A stretch of DNA of 64,000 nucleotides from Selaginella moellendorffii. Lineage: Eukaryota; Streptophyta; Lycopodiopsida; Selaginellales; Selaginellaceae. The stretch is taken from assembly GCF_000143415.4 (NCBI RefSeq), contig NW_003314282.1, positions 1,733,767 to 1,797,766 of the forward strand, given 5' to 3'. Made by a program: the position numbers and the translations under genes. This document shows positions 31,914-42,599 of the stretch, in pieces. Positions within the stretch are counted from its first letter, which is position 1, and every line of letters begins with the position of its first letter. A model generated the notes under the pieces. That model made no database searches, had not been told where the DNA came from, and saw nothing but the letters and a program-made list of their open reading frames with translations.

Positions 31914-33310
31914 CGGTGGTGTCGCCCGACGGTCTCTACGCGCGCAACCGGGTGATCGAGATGTTTGGGCGCTCCGGTGGCCCGATTGACGCGCAGGTGG
32001 TCTTCGAATCGATGACTGCTAAGAACCTCTTCTCGTGGGTTCTCATGATCACGACGTATGCAAGGAATGGTTGGCTCGAGAGCTCCAGGTCCATCTTCAA
32101 TGCGATGCCCCAGCGGAATCTCGTGGCATGGAATGTTATCGTGGCGTCGTATGCCTCGAATGGGCATCTGGATGGTTCTTAGAGGCTTTTTAATGAGATG
32201 CCCGAGCGGAACTTGGTTTCCTGGACATCGATTCTTGTCACGTACTCGCAAAGCGGGTGTTACAACACGGCTAGGCGAGTGTTTGATGAGATGCCGCAGA
32301 GGAATTTGATCTCCTGGACCTCTATGCTTGCAGCAAATGCCAGGAGTGGGTATCTGGAAGAAGCCGAAAGAATATTTAGTACCATGCCCCAGTTGGATGT
32401 GATAGCTTGGAATTGTCTCCTCGCTGTGTATTGCCAAAATCATGATGTTGAGAACGCAAAGACATTTGTTAGGACTATGGTGGAGTGGGACATTACTTCG
32501 TGTAATATAATGCTTTTGCTATATGCCCAAGAAGGGCATTTTTGTAAGTGCAACAGATTTTTTTCCGACATGCCGCAGACGGACATGGTGTCTTGGAACA
32601 CTTATCTCGCCATTTGCATGAACTTTCGGAAATTGGAGGAGGGTAAGTTCGTGTGTGATAATATGCCGCAGAGAGATGCATCTTCTTGGTCTTTCATGAT
32701 CACAGCATATGCCCAAGAAGGGTATCTTGCAGAAGCGAGGGTGGTTTTTGATTCACTGCCTTTCCAAAATCCAGTAGGAAGGACGTCAATCATGGTTGGT
32801 TATGCTCAAACTGGAAACCTAGATGCCGCTTACAAGATCTTCCAAGAGACACCACAGCGAGACCTGTTTGCATGGAATGCAATGCTCGCAATGTTTGCCC
32901 AAGACAGCGAGAAGCAAACCAAAACCAGAGGGATGCTTGACGAGCTCAAACTCACCGACAATCCAGACGAGTTCTGCTTCACGGCAGCGCTGGTTTCGTG
33001 CAGCCATGGCGGGAAGGTTTCTCGAGCAAGGAGCTACTTGGCGTTGATGAGCTGTGACTATGGATTGCCTCCAGCCAAGCTCCACTACAGCTGCATGGTG
33101 GATCTCCTGGGACGGGCTGGATATCTCCAAGACGCGCGCGAGCTCATGGAATCCATGCCTTTCACCACCGAGGCATCGGATTGGATCGGCTTTGCGGGAG
33201 CTTGCAGCAGCCATAGCTCCCGCTTCCACGGATCGAAGCTCGCGCTTGGGTTGGATCCAAGCAACGCAACGGGGCACATCCTCGTCTCGAACATCCTGTG
33301 CATGGGCTGA
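31914..33310 (+). pseudogene. PPR copy B, 5'-truncated with an internal stop
   Basis: Lacks the first ~27 codons and the promoter of the copy at 25246. A C-to-T change turns the CAG codon after the word ATGGTTCT into TAG at 32180-32182. After the stop, a frame from ATG 32198 stays open for 370 codons to the same C-terminus. It is therefore unlikely to make the full protein, though the long downstream frame shows the copy is young. Confidence 0.88.
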
Positions 33311-33357
33311 TTGACCTCTTTGACTTGTTTTGACTGGTTTCAGAGGTTCTTCCACGG

Positions 33358-36330
33358 CTAGTCTTCAAGATGAGCTATCAAGTCCATGTAAGTTTCATTG
33401 TCCCTGTTCTTGGACCCCGTGTCAAAGCCAAACCTGATAAGCAACCTCACCATCTTTCTGTTGTTCATGCCCAAGGCAATATCCATGCTTGAGTATCCTG
33501 CTTTCATTCTCGTGTTTGGATTAGCACCGGCCAACAAAATGATCTCAGCAGTCTCAAAGTGGCTCCCGGTAACAGCTCTCATTAGCGGTGTTTCTGTGAT
33601 CCATCCTTGTGTGTAGTCCGGGCCATCTACCGGAACACCTTTCTCCAGCAAATGTAATACCATTTCCGAGCTCCCAGCATAAGCAAATCTTTTCAAGAGC
33701 TCTGGTGCCAAAGTTTTCCAGATCCCTGCTTTCTTGGTGATATCTTCAACCTTTTGGATCATCCCTATGCCTGGTTCCCATGATTCTTCCACAAAACTCA
33801 TACCATCTAAGCAAAGCTTTGGGAGCTTTCTCTTGAGTAAACCAATATCAGCCTGTACTACAGCCTTGCAAACGTCGTAGAGAAGACAAGCTTGCCGGTC
33901 TTTCTTAGGTATGACTTCACCATCTGAATCGTCATCGAGATCAGGAAGCTCCTCATTGATCTTTGGCTCTTCCGAGCTTGATGACAGTTCTGAATCATCC
34001 AATTCTTCATCTTCTTTCCCATCACCTTCGTCTTTTTCTTGGTCACTTTCCTCGCCATCTCTTGACTTTTCTGCTGCTCTGAGAAAGTCCACAACCTCCA
34101 AATTTCCTTGGTCTATAGCAGCCTCTAAAATCTGCTCATGGCCGCTTTGGCTGATCTTCTCCATTGCATACGCAGCCATTTCCTTACTCCCATGACCCCC
34201 TAAGAGCTTCCACAATTTGTCCTCTAAAACACTACTATCGTCGTTGCAAAACGAAACCATCATTTGAAATACCTCCTGGCAGTGTGCATTCCCTTCCTTA
34301 GAGCAAGCAAACCTCAGAGGCTCCATTCCACGAAGCCCAGACTCCACCAAGTGACCTCTCAAAAGTGCCAGCACGTATTCATGGTCCCGGAACTCGTGCC
34401 CAAAGTAATCAAGGCAGCCAAATTCGTGATTCTCAAATCGTTCCAAGACTTTGGGAGAGATCTGTTTCATACTTCCGCCATTGCCTGTCTTGAGGAAGTA
34501 ACTTATCTCGAGAAGGCTCGTTGCAACGCTCAAGCTCCCCTCATGGACAGCACAGTAGAAAAGCTGCTCGAGATAATCTGTGGTGTCCAGGTTGCGTGGC
34601 GTCGTCACAACACCCCCATGCTCGATGAGGAAGAACACCGCTTCAACTTTATCTCCTTGGATGGCATAGTTGAGGGGTCTCCTAGCCAGAGGTGGTTTCC
34701 TGTGTACTGTAGCATTCACATAGTCACCGATCATGCTTGCCTTGTCTAGCAAAAGCTTCATCATCTCCATCTTTCCGTGGAATGCCAACTTGTGAAACGG
34801 CTTAAGCTGTCCGCTCCTTGGCCAGGTATCGAACTCCATGTTGATATCCTCGAGAAGAACTCGCAAGACTTCCAAGCTATCACCCTCGCATGCGTCGTGC
34901 ATCAGCCATTCTTCCTGCGCAACTATAGCTTGCCACCTTTCGCCCAGAAATTTCAGCACGCCATGGCTCCCTGCTTTGACGCAGATGCGGCATAGTTGAG
35001 GCACTGCCTTCTTCGGATCAAAGTCCCAGGCTGCCTTGTCAATGACGAACTCTACGCCCAGCTTGAAATCTAGCTGGCAAAAGAGATCCACCAGCAAAGT
35101 TCCCTGAATGTCCACCATCATGTTCTTGGCTGGTTGCCGAGCTATGGCGTCTGGAACTTCGGGAAACCGCGCTTGAAGAACAGCTAGCATGTCTGTATAA
35201 TCCTTGGAACTCGTAAATTCCTCCTCCCAGCTGGAAGAACTGACTTTGCAACTGCTGCAAAGGTTGCTATAAGCTGCTCGGATGTGTACTAGGCATTCCT
35301 TTAGAGAAATCCTGTCGTCACGCTCCGCAGAGCAACATCCATCGACCACGGCAAAGATCTCATAAAAAACACTCTCTTTTAGATCCTCCATGCCTTCTGG
35401 AACTTGGAGCTCTATAGGAGACCCTCCCATATACTTGTTCATCACCAAGACCGAGTCCATGTACTCGGGTATCTCACCATCTATAATCATTTCCACCAGA
35501 ACCATCCCCAGCGAGTAGACATCCGAAGGGAATGGATTCGCAAGAACTTCCGGAGGGATCTCGTCTACCGCCTCGTCCAGCTCTGGGGAGATCCAAAACG
35601 GTGATCCTCCTAGTGACCTCAAGTAGTCGACATCTTTCTTCCGGAAACTAAACCCAAAATCTATCAGCTTGGGAACCATGAACTCGTCGACCAGCACGTT
35701 CTTGCCTTTCAAATCCCCGTGATAAATACCCCGCTGGTGACAAACCGAGAGCCCAATCACGAGCTCCATGAAGATCTCCAGCTTTGTCTTCCACCAAGAC
35801 CAAGAACACGACGATGGCTTCCCGGATCTCAGGAAAGAATTCAAGTCGGGACCTTGGACGAGCTCCATGACAATGCAAACGCTTTGCATTTCCCGGTTGT
35901 GTGTCACACCATAAACGCTTGCAACGTTCCTGGTTCCTTGCAGGATCCGCAGGCTGCTCGCTTCCCTGGTGAGATCTATCACCTCATCGTCGCTGCTGTG
36001 AATCGTCTTGACAGCCACGCTCACCGTTTCGTTGTCTCCCTCGCTGGGATTTGATCCGCTGCTGGAGGAGTTGTAGTAGTTATACGAGTCGAAAGGGCCG
36101 CCTTTGATGCGTTTGGAGTCCCACACGCCTCTGTAGAGCTTGTGCTGGACGCCATAGCTGCGAGTGATGGTACCTTTGAAGATGGTGCCACAGCCGCCAG
36201 CGCCAATCTCTGTGAGCTTGCTAAACTCGAGCGTTTCCAGTCGATAAGTTTGGGAACTAGTGTATAGATTACCAGCAATAGCGTTGTCTTCGTTCCAGGC
36301 TACCTGGGCTTCCTCGTATCCAGTGCTCAT
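33358..36330 (-). CDS. Protein kinase with ankyrin-repeat C-terminal half, copy B
   Basis: Single exon, 990 aa, about 97 percent like copy A by eye. Same motifs: GAGGCGTIFKG, VAVKTIHSS, HGDLKGKNVLV, IDFGFSF. Three extra residues arise near the ankyrin region (PLARRPLNYAIQGDK where A has PLALNYALQGHK). Changes in the acidic linker are conservative. Both copies are full-length, so both could be active. Divergent from TTM B with about 200 bp between ATGs; the upstream region has the same TTTGACTA words. Confidence 0.88.
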   Translation of the reverse strand: MSTGYEEAQVAWNEDNAIAGNLYTSSQTYRLETLEFSKLTEIGAGGCGTIFKGTITRSYGVQHKLYRGVWDSKRIKGGPFDSYNYYNSSSSGSNPSEGDNETVSVAVKTIHSSDDEVIDLTREASSLRILQGTRNVASVYGVTHNREMQSVCIVMELVQGPDLNSFLRSGKPSSCSWSWWKTKLEIFMELVIGLSVCHQRGIYHGDLKGKNVLVDEFMVPKLIDFGFSFRKKDVDYLRSLGGSPFWISPELDEAVDEIPPEVLANPFPSDVYSLGMVLVEMIIDGEIPEYMDSVLVMNKYMGGSPIELQVPEGMEDLKESVFYEIFAVVDGCCSAERDDRISLKECLVHIRAAYSNLCSSCKVSSSSWEEEFTSSKDYTDMLAVLQARFPEVPDAIARQPAKNMMVDIQGTLLVDLFCQLDFKLGVEFVIDKAAWDFDPKKAVPQLCRICVKAGSHGVLKFLGERWQAIVAQEEWLMHDACEGDSLEVLRVLLEDINMEFDTWPRSGQLKPFHKLAFHGKMEMMKLLLDKASMIGDYVNATVHRKPPLARRPLNYAIQGDKVEAVFFLIEHGGVVTTPRNLDTTDYLEQLFYCAVHEGSLSVATSLLEISYFLKTGNGGSMKQISPKVLERFENHEFGCLDYFGHEFRDHEYVLALLRGHLVESGLRGMEPLRFACSKEGNAHCQEVFQMMVSFCNDDSSVLEDKLWKLLGGHGSKEMAAYAMEKISQSGHEQILEAAIDQGNLEVVDFLRAAEKSRDGEESDQEKDEGDGKEDEELDDSELSSSSEEPKINEELPDLDDDSDGEVIPKKDRQACLLYDVCKAVVQADIGLLKRKLPKLCLDGMSFVEESWEPGIGMIQKVEDITKKAGIWKTLAPELLKRFAYAGSSEMVLHLLEKGVPVDGPDYTQGWITETPLMRAVTGSHFETAEIILLAGANPNTRMKAGYSSMDIALGMNNRKMVRLLIRFGFDTGSKNRDNETYMDLIAHLED

Positions 36331-36532
36331 TCCAATCCTCTCGGAATGAAGTAGCCCTAGTTGGTTCCTCCTCGCCGATGAGATCTAGGAAAGTCGCCGC
36401 GTGGAAGAATTCCAACTTTGACATTGCTTCTTTGACTAGAACTTTGACTAAAGCTTTGACTAATGTTTGACTGGTTGCAGAGAATGTTGTAGATTCTTCC
36501 AGTTCTTCACTAGGGCTCGAAGTAGTTTCAGG
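36331..36532. promoter_or_regulatory. Shared upstream region of kinase-ankyrin B and TTM B
   Basis: Counterpart of 29736-29912, about 25 bp longer. Keeps the TTTGACTA repeats at about 36430-36465, each containing the TTGAC W-box core. Divergent promoter by position. Confidence 0.5.
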
Positions 36533-39124
36533 ATGGAATCGTCGATGAGAAAGCTCCTGCCAAGCCCGCATCGCCGGACTGGGCTTCTCAAGGATCAGCT
36601 CCAACTTGTGCCGAGAAAGGGCGATGGCGGCCGCGAGGATCGCTACGAGATTGCGCCAATCTCCGACCCCCTCTCCTTCGACAAGGGCTTCTTTCTCTTC
36701 ATCCGGGCGTGTCAGCTCCTCACGCGCAAGATGGAAGGGGTGACAATTGTGGTGGGAGTTGCCGGCCCCTCGGGCGCTGGTAAGACCGTCTTCACGGACA
36801 AGGTCGCGAGCTTCTTGCCCGGGATTGCGATCATTTGCATGGACAACTACAACGATTCCAGCCTTGTCATCGACGGGAACTACGATGGTAAGAATCCAAA
36901 CAAGGTGTGTGTTGTTCTTTGTTCTTTCGTTTCTATTCGATAGTTTTGGTTGTTTTGCTTTCGTGCTGATAGATCCCAGGATCGTGGACTACGAAATTCT
37001 TCTAGACAACATCAAGAGCTTGAGAGCTGGGAACTCTGCCGACATTCCGATATATGACTTCAAGCTCAGTCGTCGAGTTGGCTATAGGTGAGTTGTCTTT
37101 CCTTCCTTTTTGCTCGCATTGGGATCAAGGACCAAGTATGTTCTTGCGTTGTTTCCAGGCGTCTGGAGCATCCATCGACGAGAATTGTGATCGTGGAAGG
37201 GATATATGCTTTGTGTGAGAAGCTACGTCCATTCCTGGATCTGCGAGTCTCTATAACCGGAGGAGTCCATTTTGATCTCGTCAAGCGGGTTCTCCGTGAT
37301 ATCAATCGCTCCGGCCAAGCTCCGGAAGACATCATCCACCAGATATCAGAAACGGTGATTTTGTATGTTCTTGTGAACAGCAGTGGTTTCATGTATGTTC
37401 TTGTGAACAGCAGTGGTTTCATAATTCTCTCTTTTTCATCTCTTTGTTGTTTTTCGCACTTAACTTTGTGTCGTTGCCAGGTTTATCCCATGTACAAGGT
37501 GTTCATAGAGCCGGATCTAGCAACAGCACACATCAAAGTAGTCAACAAGTTTAATCCTTTCTCGGGATTTCAGAGTCCAACTTACATCCTAAAGGTTCTG
37601 GAGATTTCCTTCGTTCTTTCTTTTCCTTTTCTGATTCAAAGTTTTCGATGCTCCAGTCTTCTCGTCATGTCACGGAAGAAGAGATTAAAGCTGCCATTGG
37701 CTCCAAGTTCACTGAAGCAACAGAAGATACTTACGATATCTATCTCTTGCCTCCAGGCGAAGACCCGGAAACTTGCCAGTCTTATCTTCGCATGAGAAAT
37801 CGCGATGGAAGATACAGTTTGATCTTCGAGGTCTTTTAGAAAAAATGCTCCTTCCAAGATCTATCTTTGTCACTTACCATGACCATGTTTCTCATTTTTC
37901 TCTAGGAACTTGTGACCGATGAGGATTTTATCATCTCGCCAAGGATCACTTTTGACGTGAGCGTGAGGCTCTTGGGAGGCCTCATGGCTCTTGGATACGA
38001 GATGGCCACCATTATGAAGCGGTCGAGCCGGGTGTTTTGTGACGAGACTGAGAAGATCGTCGTCAAGATTGACAAGCTCGAGCAAGTCCAGCGAAAGTAT
38101 GTCCAGGTAGATCCTTTCTTAGCTTTTTTGTTCTTGAGGTTTTTGTATCTCACCAAGTTTTGACAGATACAAGGCAAAGATCGATCGCTCGTCGCGGATA
38201 TCGGGAAGAAGCTGGGGCTCGAAGGCTCGTACATTCCACGCTCTTATATAGAACAAATACAACTGGAGAAACTCACTGCCGAAGTAGTGGTATGGAAAAG
38301 AATCGACGTGTTCTTCTCATCTCGATCGTCCAAACAGGCATTGCCGGAGGACCTCAAGAACAAATTAAGCTTGAAAACTACCACTGTTCCGGGAAGTCCA
38401 GTTTCATCCAAAACTTATAGCAGAAGGTATGAAGAAATTCTCGTTTTTCCAAGCTCAAAAACTTTCTTTTTTTCTACAGCTTGAGCTGGAATACCTCGAG
38501 GTTTGTCATTTTGTTTTTCTTCAAAACACTCGATTCACAGAGTTAAGTGTTTGATAGCTTGAGAAAGCAGCCGGAAAGAAAGCCTCCACCGCTGAAGATC
38601 GAAAACCTCCAGAGAATTCAAGACGATCGAGGATCGGAGTCTCCGTTGACAGATCAAGTGAGTGATAAAGTTTCCAAAGATCCAACTTTTCTTTTCTTCG
38701 CAGGTGTATCCTCGTGTTGTCGAGCAACTTGCGAATGTCAATGAAAAACTCGACGAGCTCGTCTCAAGGCTCGCAGAGCTGGAGAAGAAACTAATCACGC
38801 CTTCTTCAGCAGTCCCTATAATCACTCCTCCTCGACGAGTTCCTAGCGGGTCCAACGACGACCAAGTGCTGAGCAACGAGGTAAAGTTCTCTGCGAATAA
38901 TTTTCACCCAAAGTTTCACAAACTTCCAGGTGAGATCTCTTGCTCGAGGCCAGCATGACATGAACACGCAGCTAGATCTCCTCACAAACTTCATCCGCCA
39001 GAGGCAACTCCTCCCGATCGAGCAAGGTGGTCTAAGCTTGTACCCAAATCCAAAGTTTTTCCTCGTTGGTAGCCTCGCTTTCATTGCCTGTTCATGGTTT
39101 CTCGTGAACGCGAGAAAGGCTTGA
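36533..39124 (+). CDS. Triphosphate tunnel metalloenzyme with uridine-kinase domain (TTM1/TTM2 type), complete copy
   Basis: Twelve exons: 36533..36887, 36973..37087, 37159..37354, 37481..37594, 37657..37830, 37906..38106, 38167..38289, 38338..38426, 38480..38500, 38558..38657, 38704..38880, 38930..39124; 619 aa, phases closing. Uridine-kinase-like P-loop domain: GVAGPSGAGKTVF (about 77-90), MDNYNDSS, YDFKLSRRVGYR. CYTH tunnel domain: TYDIYLLPPGEDPETCQSYL and ITFDVSVRLLGGLMALGYE. Then a coiled coil (VVEQLANVNEKLDELVSRLA) and a C-terminal hydrophobic anchor (FFLVGSLAFIACSWFLV). Family knowledge: Arabidopsis TTM1/TTM2 have pyrophosphatase activity, sit on an organelle membrane by their tail and affect senescence or immunity. 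Exon 9 has only 21 nt; the exon-10 acceptor TTTGATAG abuts the duplication breakpoint. Confidence 0.92.
37362..37421 (+). repeat. 30-bp tandem duplication in TTM B intron 3
   Basis: Two exact copies of a 30-bp word starting TGTATGTTCTTGTGAACAGC at 37362 and 37392. Copy A has one. It adds 30 bp to the intron without touching splice sites. Confidence 0.95.
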
Positions 39125-39203
39125 TCGAGAGAAAGCTTCCAATGTACAAAATAAAGTTCATATTGATGTAAGAACTTCTCACAGCTTCTTCCTTCCTCGC
39201 TCT

Positions 39204-40522
39204 CTAAGTTCTCAGCCTCTTCTTGGGCTTGGCAACAAAATCTTTGTCTTCTTCGTCCTCGGATTCCTCTCCGCGCTTCGACTTGGCCTTTGTCTTCGCC
39301 ATTCTTGAAGCAATAGGAGCGTTGTCTTCATCATCGTCTTCCGACTCTTCTTCCTCTTCGCTCTTCTTCGTAGCCTTGGTTTTCGCAGCTCTCGAAGCAA
39401 TCGGAGCGTTGTCTTCATCGTCTTCCTCTGATTCTTCTTCGCTCGTCTTTGCCTTGGACTTGGTTCTAGACATTCTCGAAGCAATAGGAGCATCGTCGTC
39501 GTCGGACTCTTCTTCCTTCTTGGCCTTGGCTTTGGCTTTCGCACCTCTCGAAGCAACAGGAGCGTTGTCTTCATCGTCTTCCTCAGACTCCTCCTCTTCG
39601 CTCTTCTTTGCCTTGGCCTTCGCTTTCGACTTTGGAGGAGGCTCCTTGTCCTTGGGCTTAGATTTCGACGCAGCAGCCGCGGGCTTCTTGGAGGAGCTTC
39701 CATTCGTTTTAGCAGCAGCACCTTTCACTGGAGTTGACGTCGAGGCACCTTTCACAGGAGTCGATGGCTGCTTGGACTTCTTTTGTTGATTTCGCTTGTC
39801 AAAAGCGGCCTTTGCTTCGTCCTCGGGGAGTAGCCCGTGCTCCATCAACCTGGAACATCATGCTCTAGTTCACAATGAAGAGAGAAAAAATAAAACGTAC
39901 CAGATCTCAGCCATCTCACTGGTAGGAATTTGCTCACGAGTGCTCTCGTAAAAAATTCTCAAGGGATCTCTCTGCGAAGGACAACGAGTGACTTATCAGC
40001 CAGACGATACGAACCCACGCTCACCTCCTCTGGAATCTCATACTTTTGTCCCGGAAGATCGAAAACCTTTTTCTCCCTCACCACTGTTTTCTTCGTCACG
40101 ATTCTTTTCTTCACAACTTTCCCAGTCCCCGGCTGTGGAAATCAATGAAAGCATTCTCACTGGATGGCGAAAGCCAAGCGATGGATGACGGAGCTTACCT
40201 CTATCACCTCCTTGTCCTGGTTCTCGACTTGTTCTTGCACCACCAGCGTCTTTTCCACTCCATTCTCGTGCTCTTGCTTGGCGCTAACTCTCCCCACCAT
40301 TTCGCTCACCTCTTTCTCATTTGGAGCAGCCTTCTTTGTCACAGTCTTGGACACCACCACGGCCTCCACAGCAGGCTCCGCCGGCGCCGCTTCTTCATCC
40401 AAATCCTCCTTCTTCTTCACCGCCTTGGATTCCTTCTTCACCGCCGCCTTGGTCGCTGCCGATCCCTTCTTCGCAGCCGTGGCATCGCTCTTCTTCGCGC
40501 CGGCCTCCTTCTTCGCCTTCAT
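39204..40522 (-). CDS. Lys/Glu-rich nuclear protein with acidic tandem repeats
   Basis: Four exons: 40522..40199, 40132..40025, 39971..39901, 39849..39204; 382 aa, phases closing. The N-terminus is Ala/Lys/Glu-rich. The middle has a conserved-looking core (KVFDLPGQKYEIPEE, RDPLRIFYESTREQIPTSEM, AEIWLMEHGLLPEDEAK), which I know as a recurrent plant protein segment without an established function. The C-terminus has four imperfect units of about 30 residues built on KSEEEESEEDDEDNAPIASR, ending in KPKKRLRT. Basic/acidic alternation and the KKR tail suggest a nuclear or nucleolar chromatin-associated protein. Long Ser/Leu frames on the other strand are shadows of these repeats. Divergent from DENND6. 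Confidence 0.75.
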
Positions 40523-40589
40523 CGAGGAGCTATCTCCAAGAACCCTAAATTTCGGCCAAGAGCCCTAATTTTTACTTCCTCTCCCCTTT
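40523..40589. promoter_or_regulatory. 67-bp divergent intergenic region
   Basis: Only 67 bp separate the ATGs of the KE-rich gene (-) and DENND6 (+). AACCCTAAAT and AGCCCTAATT telo-box-like words occur within it. Any core promoters must be shared or lie inside the genes. Confidence 0.55.
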
Positions 40590-42552
40590 ATGGTGCCATG
40601 GCTCGTGGCTCTCTGCGCGCTCCGCTTCGATGTGGAGCAAGGGCAGGTGATGGACTACTGCTTCCCTCCCGATCGCCTCACCGAGCTCGAGCGATCCCAC
40701 ATCGCGCTGTGCGCCTTCCCGGATTCGCAGCAGCAGCGCCAGCGGCAGCATTCGTCGCAGCGCACGGCAATCCACGATTCGGTCTTCTTCTTCCGGATCC
40801 CGCGTAGCAGCGGCGCCAAGAATCACAAGCATCTCTTTGGCTACGTCTTCAATCGCCAGCGCCAGGACGAGCGGTTGATCCGGGGCGGCGACCAGAAATC
40901 CGTGGTCATCCTCTCCTATTTTCCCTACTGGAGCTCCATCTTCAAGCCACTCGTCCAGATCGCCGGCCCTCTCTTCTTCGACAGCGGCAGCGCGGCGCTG
41001 GAGAGGATCTCCTCGATAATTTCCTCCACCTGGCCGCCGCCACCGCCCAATCCCAAGATCCAGGCCGGATTGGAGCTCCCGGTGGTGAACAACATGGTGA
41101 TCCGGGTCGCGAATCTGGCTCCTCTCCCCGATCAAGGTATCGTGTTCCACGATGTGGATCTCTTCGCGGTGCTCAAGGGTGTTTTGATGCAGCTTTGGCT
41201 GCTCTGGGAGCTCGCGCTCGTCGGCGAGCCGCTGCTCGTCGTGGCTCCCTCTCCATCCGTCTCTTGCGAGGCAGTGGCAGCGATCTCCAGCCTGCTAGCT
41301 CCGATTCCATGCAGCTCGGATCTCCGCCCCTACTTCACGATCCACGACCCCGACTTCCACACGGATTTGGCAGCGTCGTCGTCCATCCTTCTCGGCGTCA
41401 CCAATCTCTTCTTTCTCCCGGCATTCTCGTCCTCCAAGAGACTCCCCAGCGTCGTCTCCCTCCTCGATCCTCACCACCACCACCACCAGTTCCAGCAGCT
41501 CAAGAAGTTCGTCGACAAGAAGCCGTGGAGTTCTTTGCCTTGGACGCAGCGCCGCCATAGCCAGGCTGTGTGGAGCACCCACGCCCCGGCCACCAAGCCG
41601 GACACCTCGGTTCTCAACAGGCTAGTCGACGCGATTCCATCCTCGCCAAGGATGGACGAATCCATGTCTCTCGTCAACAGTGACATCCTCCGCCGCCACT
41701 TCGAGGAGCTCACCACCAACTTTCTCGCTCCCATCGCGCCATACTTCGCAGTGCCATCTTCTGGATCAAACAATCCTTTCGTTGATCCGCCACCTCTGCC
41801 AGCTTTCGACGAGCAACAGTTCCTGGGCGCGCTGGCGAGCAGGGGTCCCGGGAAGTTTCTGGCCAAGAGGCTTCGTTCCAACTGGATCGACTTGTACAGG
41901 TACTTGGTTCTACAATCTTTCGAAGTTTTTCTCACTCTTGGGTTTGTTCCAACTTTGCCACCAGACGATTCCTCCGTGGCCCAAACTTCATGCCGTGGTT
42001 TCGATCCAGACGTGCAAATGCCGAGAGAGAGCAGCGGCGGATCTGGAGGCAAGCGCGTGCCCGGGCCGACGTGCGGACCATCGTGTCCAAGATGCCCGAG
42101 CTGGAGCTCGTCGAGACTTTCAACGCTATTCTACGCCATCTAGTCGCCGAGCTCGACCTCCAGGTATACACCAGAAGGCTCGAACACCATTTCTAAAAGT
42201 TCTCTCTTCTCTCCAGATGACGCAAACCCCGAGTTTTCCGGAGAAACTCCGGGCCGATTTGCGAGTCGTCTTCGACATGCTACCGAAAGACACCCAGCAA
42301 TTGCTGCTGCTGAATCCACAGCACGCATCGCTGCTCGATCCCAAGACGAGCAACAGCAGCGGAATCAGCAGGAGTAGCAGCGGCAGTAGCAGCACCAAGT
42401 TGCCCGGGAGACCGTCAATCCACATATCGTGGTCTTCTCAAGCCACACCCGCGGCACCATTGTCACTTTCGAGGAGGAACAGCCCTTTGGCATTGTCAGG
42501 AAGGCTGGCGCAGGAGCTAGCCAGCGATCCTTTGGACTTGGACAAAGTATAA
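40590..42552 (+). CDS. DENN-domain protein, DENND6/FAM116 family
   Basis: Three exons: 40590..41899, 41965..42163, 42217..42552; 614 aa, phases closing. N-terminal uDENN (LVALCALRFDVEQGQVMDYC, SVFFFRIPRS, LFGYVFNRQRQDERLIRG), cDENN core (LWELALVGEPLLVVAPSPSV, DLRPYFTIHDPDF, GVTNLFFLPAF) and a dDENN end (FLAKRLRSNWIDLYRRFLRG). Family role: guanine-nucleotide exchange factor for Rab GTPases (Rab14-type in animals) in endosome recycling. Single copy here; its exon 2 was copied to 45640. Residues 530-614 are a Ser-rich tail. Confidence 0.9.
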
Positions 42553-42599
42553 TCGTGGAAAGCTTTTCTCCTGTAGAACATTTCTCTGATAGAAAATCT

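Larger units (their letters stand above)
31914..38555 (+). repeat. Tandem segmental duplication, unit B
   Basis: Second copy of the PPR-kinase-TTM block. Differences from unit A are scattered substitutions plus small indels, including a 30-bp duplication in TTM intron 3 and a few codons in the kinase gene. The right edge passes smoothly into the complete TTM gene, which identifies B's TTM as the parental 3' end. Confidence 0.93.

Noticed and set aside
37088-37795. 235-codon plus frame through TTM B
   Set aside because: Reads through introns 2-4; exon boundaries with conserved TTM protein explain it.
39223-39789. 188-codon Ser/Leu-rich plus frame
   Set aside because: Antisense of the Glu/Asp/Lys repeats of the KE-rich gene.
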